Of a stretch of 18,202 nt of DNA, positions 1 through 5,381 are shown piece by piece. Every line of letters starts with the position of its first letter. Position 1 is the first letter of the stretch. This stretch comes from Bacteroidales bacterium UBA1189 (GTDB lineage: Bacteria; Bacteroidota; Bacteroidia; Bacteroidales; Bacteroidaceae), in NCBI GenBank assembly GCA_002309805.1, contig DBYJ01000038.1, positions 19,941 through 38,142 of the forward strand, written 5' to 3'. A program made the position numbers and the translations under genes. The notes below the pieces were generated by a model. It worked only from the letters and a program-made list of their open reading frames with translations. It did not search any database and was not told the DNA's origin.

Positions 1-194
1 GTGATACCACGCTCCTTCTCTTCGGGGGCGTTGTCAATCTGGTCGAATGACTTCACATTGCCAGCGTTGCCAGCGACGCGCTCAGCAAGCACCTTGGTGA
101 TAGCAGCGGTCAGAGTGGTCTTGCCGTGATCGACGTGACCAATAGTACCGATGTTGACATGCGGTTTCGAACGTTCGAATTTTTCTTTTGCCAT
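1..194 (-). CDS. tuf: Elongation factor Tu, N-terminal part (cut by window edge)
   Basis: EF-Tu is the GTPase that brings aminoacyl-tRNA to the ribosomal A site. The 64 complete codons visible read MAKEKFERSKPHVNIGTIG and onward, with the G1/P-loop GHVDHGKT at residues 19-26, followed by TTLTAAITKVLAERV and the start of the switch region (EEKERGI). The ATG is at 194-192. It is the last visible gene of a tRNA-Tyr/Gly/Thr-tuf transcription unit, 43 nt after tRNA-Thr. No Shine-Dalgarno is visible in the AT-rich leader, as is usual in Bacteroidota. The gene is incomplete only because the window ends; about 330 residues lie outside. Confidence 0.97.
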   Translation of the reverse strand, partial: MAKEKFERSKPHVNIGTIGHVDHGKTTLTAAITKVLAERVAGNAGNVKSFDQIDNAPEEKERGI

Positions 195-237
195 AGCTTT
201 TCTTTAATTTTAACTTAAGTTACTAATAAATATATCG

Positions 238-309
<72 letters not shown>

Positions 310-324
310 AACATCAATCGTGAG

Positions 325-397
325 AGCGGAAGACGGGACTCAAACCCGCGACCCTCAGCTTGGAAGGCTAATGCTCTATCAACTGAGCTACTTCCGC
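325..397 (-). tRNA. tRNA-Gly (TCC anticodon)
   Basis: Minus-strand cloverleaf: acceptor stem gcggaag/cttccgc (391-397 and 326-332 in plus coordinates), D arm gctcagttgatagagc, anticodon stem ttagc/gctga with loop cttccaa (anticodon TCC, glycine GGA/GGG), T arm gcggg/cccgt with loop tttgagt. CCA is not encoded. It lies 15 nt from tRNA-Thr and tRNA-Tyr on either side, so all three are probably processed from one transcript. Confidence 0.96.
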
Positions 398-412
398 AAC
401 TCTCCTCATGCG

Positions 413-495
413 TGGGTGAAGATGGATTCGAACCACCGAAGTCGATAGACAGCAGATTTACAGTCTGCCCCATTTGGCCACTCTGGAATTCACCC
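413..495 (-). tRNA. tRNA-Tyr (GTA anticodon)
   Basis: Minus-strand class II tRNA with a long variable arm, 83 nt. The acceptor stem is gggtgaa/ttcaccc, the anticodon stem gcaga/tctgc with loop ctgtaaa (anticodon GTA), followed by an extra arm and a T loop ttcgaat. The discriminator base is A and no CCA is encoded. It is the first tRNA of the tRNA-tuf transcription unit and lies about 90 nt downstream of its predicted promoter. Confidence 0.96.
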
Positions 496-546
496 ATTGC
501 TTGATGTTCAACTACTTTCAGTAAGTAAAGATCTCTTTTCCGCAGT

Positions 547-574
547 AAAAATGCAGCCGTTTCACGGCTTTTTT
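547..574 (-). promoter_or_regulatory. Hairpin in the leader of the tRNA-tuf transcript, terminator-like
   Basis: On the minus strand agccgt-gaa-acggct is a 6-bp stem with a 3-nt loop followed by gcattttt, and it has A-runs on its 5' side. A second copy of gccgttt lies just upstream (581-587) and could pair instead with the aaacggc arm, giving a mutually exclusive fold. The hairpin lies downstream of the predicted -7 box at 589-596, so it would be in the tRNA-tuf leader; it may also end hpf transcripts. Read on the plus strand the same bases form a stem followed by six T, but no plus-strand gene precedes it. Confidence 0.4.
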
Positions 575-588
575 ATGCGAAACGGCTG

Positions 589-619
589 CAAAGGTAGATA
601 CTTTTTTTCTATACACAAA
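589..619 (-). promoter_or_regulatory. Promoter of the tRNA-Tyr/Gly/Thr-tuf unit
   Basis: On the minus strand a TTTG -33 box (616-619) is followed after exactly 19 bp by TACCTTTG (589-596), a perfect match to the Bacteroidota -7 consensus TAnnTTTG. The predicted start is near 583. It lies between hpf and tRNA-Tyr, so the tRNA-tuf unit has its own strong promoter. Confidence 0.7.
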
Positions 620-637
620 AACTTTTTGCGATTTTTT

Positions 638-937
638 TCATTTTCCCCGTGTTTTTTCCTTGAATTTCTGGAGTTGCTTCTGCAAAGCCTCCAGCGACAC
701 GTCCACGCTCTCCTCAAAAGAGTCGCAGACCTTCGAGGCGAAAAACTCCTCGTTCTTCACTTTCACCCTGATGTCGGCCTCCTTGTTCATGGCCGTTTCG
801 GGCTTGACGACCTTCAGGGTCACTTCCACGGCGTCGATGTCGTCGTAGAACCGCTGCAGCTTGGCAGCCTTCTTCTCGATGAAACCCTGCAACTGTTCCG
901 TTGCGTCGAAATGAATTGCTTGAATTCTGATGTCCAT
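638..937 (-). CDS. hpf: Ribosome hibernation promoting factor, short form (HPF/RaiA family)
   Basis: The 99-residue protein matches the short HPF/RaiA (S30AE) family, which binds the decoding region of the small subunit and promotes inactive ribosomes in slow growth. It begins MDIRIQAIHFDATEQLQGFI, has the central strand VEVTLKVVKPETAMNKEADIRV and a basic lysine-rich C terminus. Length fits the one-domain form; the long-form C-terminal dimerisation domain is absent. The start at 937 is supported by an unusually good Shine-Dalgarno. It lies 90 nt after the recombinase gene on the same strand with no clear promoter between, so the two are probably co-transcribed. Confidence 0.93.
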   Translation of the reverse strand: MDIRIQAIHFDATEQLQGFIEKKAAKLQRFYDDIDAVEVTLKVVKPETAMNKEADIRVKVKNEEFFASKVCDSFEESVDVSLEALQKQLQKFKEKTRGK

Positions 938-942
938 AATGT

Positions 943-950
943 ACCTCCTT
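943..950 (-). promoter_or_regulatory. Strong Shine-Dalgarno of hpf
   Basis: The minus strand reads aaggaggt five nt before the hpf ATG, almost a full anti-16S match. Most genes here have no such site, as is typical of Bacteroidota, so this site both fixes the start and stands out. Confidence 0.6.
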
Positions 951-1027
951 TTTCTTTATGCCTGAGCTTCGTTGCCTCGGCAGGGGTTAAACTTATCTGT
1001 ATCTATAACGTATTTCTTCACCTATTA

Positions 1028-1924
1028 TTATTTACGCGCGCGCGGGTGAGCCTTGCTGTAAGCATTCTTTAACTCTTCGAACGTCGTGTGCGTGTATATC
1101 TCGGTCGTTGCCACGCTCTCGTGCCCCAGCAGCTCCTTCACCGCCTCCAGCTCGGCGTCGTGGTTCAGCATGGTGGTGGCAAACGTGTGGCGCAGCACGT
1201 GGGGGCTCCGTTTCTTTATCGACGTCACCTTCGTCAGGTTGCGCCTCACCATCGTGTACACCCAGGCGTCCGTCACGCGCCGTCCGTCCTTCTGCACGAA
1301 CAGGGCGCCATCCTCTGGTGCGGACACTTCCTGAGCCTTCAAAGCCATATAAGACTGTAAGGCACTTTTCAGCTCGTCGCCGAAGGGGATGAGGCGTTGC
1401 TTGTTGCGCTTGCCCGTCACCTTGATTTGGTCTCTGTAAAAATCAACATCTCCTTCATTCAACCCAACCAATTCCGCACGTCGGAGACCCATTTCGTAAA
1501 ACATCATCAAAATGAGCCTGTCACGTTCACCTTGAAACTCGTAGCCGAAGTTCTCCTCTTTCAACAAATTATCCATCTCCTCTTCTCTGAGGAAAAAAGG
1601 CAGCGGCTTGCGTTTCTTCGGGCCCCGCACCGTCTGCATGGGCGACACCTCCACCACCCCCTTGCGCAGCAGGTAGCGGTAGAACGAGCGCAGGGCGCTC
1701 AGCCTCCGGTTCACCGACGTCTCCTTCTGCCCGGCCTCCATCATCTCCATCGTCCAGTTGCGCACGTTGTCGGCATCTACCGTCTCCAGCGTCAGTTCGG
1801 CATCCGTGCGACGGAGATAGGCCTCGAATTCGTTCAAGTCCATCTCGTAACTCTGCACGGTCCTGGGTGAGTAGGCACGCTCAAGACGCAGATAATCAAG
1901 AAATGAATCAATATGCGCAGACAT
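1028..1924 (-). CDS. xerC: Tyrosine recombinase, XerC/XerD type
   Basis: A 298-residue tyrosine recombinase of the length and layout of Xer proteins, which resolve chromosome dimers at dif. The N-terminal SAM-like DNA-binding domain covers about residues 1-95 (SFLDYLRLERAYSPRTVQSY). The catalytic domain shows the full set: Arg148 in GLRRAEL, Lys172 in TGKRNKQR, His242 and Arg245 in HVLRHTF, His268 in LLGHES, and Tyr277 in TEIYTHTT. I prefer the ATG at 1924; a GTG directly before it (1927) is possible. XerC and XerD cannot be told apart here. The rpsU-xer-hpf-tuf neighbourhood suggests the resident chromosomal enzyme rather than a mobile-element integrase. Confidence 0.93.
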   Translation of the reverse strand: MSAHIDSFLDYLRLERAYSPRTVQSYEMDLNEFEAYLRRTDAELTLETVDADNVRNWTMEMMEAGQKETSVNRRLSALRSFYRYLLRKGVVEVSPMQTVRGPKKRKPLPFFLREEEMDNLLKEENFGYEFQGERDRLILMMFYEMGLRRAELVGLNEGDVDFYRDQIKVTGKRNKQRLIPFGDELKSALQSYMALKAQEVSAPEDGALFVQKDGRRVTDAWVYTMVRRNLTKVTSIKKRSPHVLRHTFATTMLNHDAELEAVKELLGHESVATTEIYTHTTFEELKNAYSKAHPRARK

Positions 1925-1943
1925 CACTTCGGAAAATCTGCGA

Positions 1944-1974
1944 CTAATATACTCACTTTTTTTGAAACGACAAA
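1944..1974 (-). promoter_or_regulatory. Promoter of the xerC-like gene
   Basis: On the minus strand TTTG (1971-1974) is followed after 19 bp by TATATTAG (1944-1951), seven of eight positions of TAnnTTTG. The predicted start is only about 15-20 nt before the ATG. The -33 box overlaps the T-tract of the rpsU terminator. Confidence 0.5.
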
Positions 1975-2002
1975 AAAAACGAGGAATTTTTTATTCCTCG
2001 TT
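1972..2002 (-). terminator. Rho-independent terminator of rpsU
   Basis: The minus strand carries a perfect 10-bp stem aacgaggaat/attcctcgtt with a five-A loop, followed by eight T. The 5' arm and loop contain the last rpsU codons (Asn-Glu-Glu) and the TAA stop, so the terminator overlaps the coding end. Confidence 0.85.
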
Positions 2003-2182
2003 CTGACGAAGCTGCTGTACGTAGATGGCTTTCTCCATCTTCAGCCTCTTGATTTCCGACGGTTTGTCGAACTGCTGCCTGCGGCGGAGTTCCTTGACGA
2101 CGCCAGTCTTCTCAAATTTCCTCTTAAACTTCTTGAGAGCTCTTTCAATGTTCTCGCCCTCTTTTACGGGTACTACAATCAT
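1991..2182 (-). CDS. rpsU: 30S ribosomal protein S21
   Basis: The 63-residue protein is a clear bS21: it begins MIVVPVKEGENIERALKKFK, continues RKFEKTGVVKELRRRQQFDK, and is strongly basic. It binds the platform of the small subunit near the anti-Shine-Dalgarno end of 16S rRNA. It is preceded by its own consensus promoter and followed by its own terminator, so it is probably monocistronic with a little read-through into the xer gene. No Shine-Dalgarno is visible before the ATG. Confidence 0.97.
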   Translation of the reverse strand: MIVVPVKEGENIERALKKFKRKFEKTGVVKELRRRQQFDKPSEIKRLKMEKAIYVQQLRQNEE

Positions 2183-2260
2183 GTTTTGTTTTTAAGGTTT
2201 ATATTGTTATTACTTCGTTCGTTACGCTTGTTTCAGACGCAAGTGGCGACTTTAGCGGCG

Positions 2261-2291
2261 CAAAATTACTGCAAAAAAAGTTAACAACAAA
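2261..2291 (-). promoter_or_regulatory. Promoter of rpsU
   Basis: On the minus strand TTTG (2288-2291) and a perfect TAATTTTG (2261-2268) are 19 bp apart, matching the Bacteroidota sigma-ABfr consensus. The leader to the rpsU ATG would be about 75 nt. Confidence 0.7.
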
Positions 2292-2353
2292 AAATTCTGC
2301 CTATTTTTTCATCTTTCCCCTCTCGAAAAGTCTTTTCGCCCCTCTGCGAGTCC

Positions 2354-2578
2354 CTATATAAATAACAAGGTACGCGCGCGAAAAGGCGCAAAGGGCTTCT
2401 TCCAGAAATCTTTAACTTTTTTTGCTCGTTTCAGAAAAAAAATGCCAGGCGACTTGCAAGTTTTTTTTATCTTTGTAGCTAAATAGTAAAACTCTTCTTC
2501 TGTCATGCATAGTAGGCTCGCTTTCTGTGCAGAATCAAGGAATGAAAAGTTTTCATCGCAATGGTTTAGAGTTTTCAT
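2354..2578 (-). CDS. Hypothetical small protein, doubtful
   Basis: An open frame of 74 codons (MKTLNHCDENFSFLDSAQKA... ending RARTLLFI), rich in Lys and Phe, with no domain I recognise. Its start codon and first dozen residues lie inside the first units of the 22-bp palindromic array, which argues that the frame may be accidental or part of a dispersed repeat. The DNA is AT-rich like the surrounding gap, there is no clear promoter or Shine-Dalgarno, and no partner gene. I list it because it is the only frame of any length in the gap. Confidence 0.15.
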   Translation of the reverse strand: MKTLNHCDENFSFLDSAQKASLLCMTEEEFYYLATKIKKTCKSPGIFFLKRAKKVKDFWKKPFAPFRARTLLFI

Positions 2579-2658
2579 TGCGATGAAAGAATGTTTTCAC
2601 TGCGATGAAAGAATGTTTTCACTGCAATGATTAAATCTTTTCATTGCAATGAAAAAAA
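2549..2658. repeat. Five-unit 22-bp tandem array of near-palindromes
   Basis: Five consecutive units start at 2549, 2571, 2593, 2615 and 2637, each exactly 22 bp. The shared core is ttttcaYYgcRatga; in the last unit it is the perfect 18-bp palindrome ttttcattgcaatgaaaa. The first and fourth units diverge most in the right-hand part. A half-site (aatgaaaa, 2541-2548) precedes the array. There are no unique spacers, so it is not CRISPR. The spacing, close to two helical turns, would put repeated dyads on one DNA face, which suits cooperative protein binding, but simple tandem expansion explains it as well. Confidence 0.85.
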
Positions 2659-2898
2659 ACTATCCCCTGACGACAAATCCATGAAGAAAGATAATGCACT
2701 GATTAACAACAAAGAATCAACTCCGTTTTTCAACCACGTTTTTGAATAATTTTTCCACGAATTAACCAAAAAATTAAAGCAAAAATGTTGTTTGAGAAAA
2801 CGTATTTCTAGGGGGGATTCTTATGAAAAAAAATCTGCCCGATAATCCGCGTAAAATAGCTTTTCAGGGTGAGGAGTTGGTTTTTTTGGTGTTTTGTC
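2659..2898. other. AT-rich intergenic stretch before the GH92 promoter
   Basis: Between the palindromic array and the GH92 promoter I see no convincing gene, RNA or terminator. There are A/T runs and two G runs (ggggggatt at about 2812 and again at about 2910). It may hold upstream regulatory DNA for the mannosidase. Confidence 0.3.
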
Positions 2899-2929
2899 TT
2901 GCGCTTTCGGGGGGATTTGCGTAACTTCG
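2899..2929 (+). promoter_or_regulatory. Promoter of the GH92 gene
   Basis: TTGC (2899-2902) is followed after 19 bp by TAACTTCG (2922-2929), seven of eight positions of the -7 consensus. Because transcription would start near 2935, the longer open frame beginning at 2894 cannot be fully transcribed from it; this supports the ATG at 2972. Confidence 0.5.
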
Positions 2930-2971
2930 CAGCGTAAAACAACAACACCTATTAATAACGGTTTTATTATC

Positions 2972-5284
2972 ATGCTCAACTGTTCTTCTAAACTTCATTC
3001 AGCCAAAGCCTTCGGGCTGATGGCGCTTACTCTGGTGTGCCTGTACGGATGTACGCCCAAGGCGTCCGAAGCTCCTGCTACGGGCCTGACACGCTATGTG
3101 GATCCGATGATTGGCACAGCGTTCACAGGCCATACGTTCCCTGGGGCAGCCTACCCCTTCGGCATGATTCAGCTTAGCCCTGATAACGGGCTGGGAGGCT
3201 GGCACGTCTGCTCGGGCTACCACTACGACGAGCCCTACATCTACGGCTTCAGCCACACGCACCTCAACGGCACGGGTTGTGCCGACCTCTGCGACGTTCT
3301 CTTCATGCCCACATCAGGCTACAAGACCCAGAAAATCAACGAGGAGGATTACCGCTCGGAATATTCGCACGACAACGAAAACGCCTCGCCAGGCTACTAC
3401 GCCATCAGCCTCGACCGCTGGAAAGCCGATGCCGAGCTGACGACGGGCCAGCGTGCCGCCATGCACCACTACAGCTATCGCGACGCATCGGCTGAACATC
3501 AGATTGTCATCGACCTTACGCTGCGCGAATACCTCATCGACGGCACGCTGAAGAAGGTGGACGACCATACCGTCTGTGGCCTGCGCCGCACGCACTTCTG
3601 GGCCGACGACCAGCCCGTCTATTTCTACGCCGAGTTCTCGGAACCGATTGTCGATGCGCAGATTGAGGACGTAACGTGGAACTTCCGCGGCAAGCAGATG
3701 ACGCGCCCTGTGAAGGCGCTGCTCAGCTTCGGGGGGAAGCCCGAGGTCTTCGTACGCGTCGGCATCAGCTCTGTCTCTGAAGAGAACGCTCGCCTGAACC
3801 TCCGCTCAGAACTGGCTCAGGACAAAGGCAAGAAGGCGTTTGCCCGTCAGTTCGACATGATGAGGAAAGGCGCCGATGCCGCCTGGGAGAGTTACCTCAG
3901 CAAGATTGAGGTGACAGCCGAGGACCGTAAGCGCGGCACGGACGGTACCGTCTTTAGCGCCGAGGAGCAGCTCCGCTCGTTCTATACCGCCCTCTACCAT
4001 ACCGCCATCGCCCCCTGCCTCTACAGCGACGTCAACGGCGAGTATCGCGGCATGGATGGCAAGGTCCACAAGAGCGAGGGGCACGACCAATATACCGTCT
4101 TCTCCCTCTGGGACACCTACCGCGCCTTACATCCGCTGATGACCATCATCGAGCGCGAGCGCACGAAAGACTTCCTCTACTCGTTCCTGAGCATCTACCG
4201 CGAATGCCATAAGTTGCCCATCTGGGAGCTGGATCGCAACGAGACGAACTGCATGATAGGCTACCACTCCGTCTCCGTCATCGCCGACGCTTTGATGAAG
4301 GGCATCGCCCTCTCGGATGAAGAGATGAACGAACTCCTCGACGCCATGCAGGAGAGCACCCGCAAGCACGAGTTCGGCATCGACACCTTCCACGAGCTGG
4401 GCTACGTCAACTCCGACGAGCAGGACGAGTCGGTATCGAAGACTTTGGAGATGTGTTACGATGACTGGTGCATCGCTACCGTAGCGAAGAAGCTGGGCAA
4501 GAACGACGTGGCAGACAAGTTCTACCAGAGCTCGCTCTACTACCACTATCTCTTCGACCCCTCGACAGGCTTCATGCGTCCGAAGATTCAGGGCAAGTTC
4601 CTGACGCCCTTCGACCCCACGGAAGTCAACCGTCACTTCACCGAAGCCAACTCGTGGCAATACAGCTTCCACGTGCAGCATAACATCGCTGACCACATGG
4701 CGTTGATGGGCGACGACAAGGCCTACGGCGAGAAGCTGAACGGCCTGTTCGAAGGCCCCTCCGTCACGAAGGGCGACGAGAAGTCGGACATCACGGGCCT
4801 CATCGGGCAGTACGCCCACGGCAACGAGCCGAGCCACCACGACATTTACCTCTTCGACGCAGCCGGACTGCCCTGGCGCGCAGCCGAGGTGGCACATCAG
4901 GTGACAGACCTCTTCTACCAGCCCGTACCCGACGGCCTCTGCGGCAACGACGACTGTGGACAGATGTCGGCCTGGTACATCTTCTCGACGCTCGGCTTCT
5001 ATCCCGTCTGCCCCGGCAAGACCACCTACGCCGTTGGCTCACCCCACTTCAAAGAAGTTAAGATACATCTGGAGGACGGCAAGACGACAACCCTCACGGC
5101 TAACATCGCCGACGGCATCTATGTGCAGAAACTCGACGTCGCAGGCAGCACCAACCCCCTGCGCTCCTTCCTGAACCACAACGAGCTGATGCAGGGAGGC
5201 GACATCCGCTTCACCCTCGGCAGCAAGCCCTCTCCCTCTTACGGCGTTGCCCCCGAGAACCGCTATATGACCTCAGGAAACTGA
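2972..5284 (+). CDS. GH92 family alpha-mannosidase, predicted lipoprotein
   Basis: A 770-residue glycoside hydrolase of family 92, calcium-dependent inverting exo-alpha-mannosidases that trim host or yeast mannans. Family signatures in order: RYVDPMIGTAFTGHTFPGA and YPFGMIQLSPD near the N terminus, YGFSHTHLNGTGC, FSLWDTYRALHPL, FTEANSWQY (Glu558, the expected general acid), NEPSHHD, and GLCGNDDCGQMSAWY (Asp660/661, the expected base region). Residues 12-27 are a lipoprotein-like signal ending LYGC, with Cys27 as the likely lipidation site; the lipobox is slightly atypical. I chose the ATG at 2972 because an earlier in-frame ATG (2894) precedes the predicted promoter. No susC/susD pair or other glycan genes adjoin, so it appears to stand alone. 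The exact linkage specificity cannot be read from sequence. Confidence 0.93.
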   Translation: MLNCSSKLHSAKAFGLMALTLVCLYGCTPKASEAPATGLTRYVDPMIGTAFTGHTFPGAAYPFGMIQLSPDNGLGGWHVCSGYHYDEPYIYGFSHTHLNGTGCADLCDVLFMPTSGYKTQKINEEDYRSEYSHDNENASPGYYAISLDRWKADAELTTGQRAAMHHYSYRDASAEHQIVIDLTLREYLIDGTLKKVDDHTVCGLRRTHFWADDQPVYFYAEFSEPIVDAQIEDVTWNFRGKQMTRPVKALLSFGGKPEVFVRVGISSVSEENARLNLRSELAQDKGKKAFARQFDMMRKGADAAWESYLSKIEVTAEDRKRGTDGTVFSAEEQLRSFYTALYHTAIAPCLYSDVNGEYRGMDGKVHKSEGHDQYTVFSLWDTYRALHPLMTIIERERTKDFLYSFLSIYRECHKLPIWELDRNETNCMIGYHSVSVIADALMKGIALSDEEMNELLDAMQESTRKHEFGIDTFHELGYVNSDEQDESVSKTLEMCYDDWCIATVAKKLGKNDVADKFYQSSLYYHYLFDPSTGFMRPKIQGKFLTPFDPTEVNRHFTEANSWQYSFHVQHNIADHMALMGDDKAYGEKLNGLFEGPSVTKGDEKSDITGLIGQYAHGNEPSHHDIYLFDAAGLPWRAAEVAHQVTDLFYQPVPDGLCGNDDCGQMSAWYIFSTLGFYPVCPGKTTYAVGSPHFKEVKIHLEDGKTTTLTANIADGIYVQKLDVAGSTNPLRSFLNHNELMQGGDIRFTLGSKPSPSYGVAPENRYMTSGN

Positions 5285-5297
5285 ACGCAAAAGTGAA

Positions 5298-5333
5298 AAT
5301 AATTGGGAAATCGGCAACGGTTTCCCAATTATT
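5298..5333 (+). terminator. Hairpin terminator after the GH92 gene
   Basis: A perfect 13-bp inverted repeat, aataattgggaaa and tttcccaattatt, with a 10-nt loop, begins 13 nt after the stop codon. The T-tract is weak (ctgtaatttt), and the korA promoter's -7 box follows at once. Confidence 0.65.
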
Positions 5334-5336
5334 CTG

Positions 5337-5344
5337 TAATTTTG
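5337..5344 (+). promoter_or_regulatory. Promoter (-7 box) of korA
   Basis: TAATTTTG is a perfect -7 box located 37 nt before the korA ATG. The position where a -33 TTTG is expected falls inside the preceding terminator hairpin and shows no good match. Confidence 0.45.
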
Positions 5345-5381
5345 CATCGCAAAACGAAAAAATGTTTTAACCCTATAAATC

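Noticed and set aside
556..574. Plus-strand intrinsic terminator
   Set aside because: The stem and six T look good, but no plus-strand gene lies upstream in the window; I treat the hairpin as belonging to the minus-strand leader.
1925..1927. GTG start for the xerC-like gene
   Set aside because: It directly precedes an ATG and there is no Shine-Dalgarno to favour it; the ATG is the simpler choice, with only one residue at stake.
2549..2658. CRISPR array
   Set aside because: The 22-bp units are contiguous with no variable spacers and no cas genes nearby; the same reasoning excludes the 21-bp array at 14749-14853.
2894..2971. Upstream start for the GH92 gene giving 26 more residues
   Set aside because: The predicted -7 box is at 2922-2929, so this start would precede transcription, and the extra residues would push the lipoprotein signal away from the N terminus.
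4127..4897. 256-codon minus-strand frame
   Set aside because: Antisense shadow of the GH92 gene, with no recognisable motif and an unnatural Val/Leu-rich composition.
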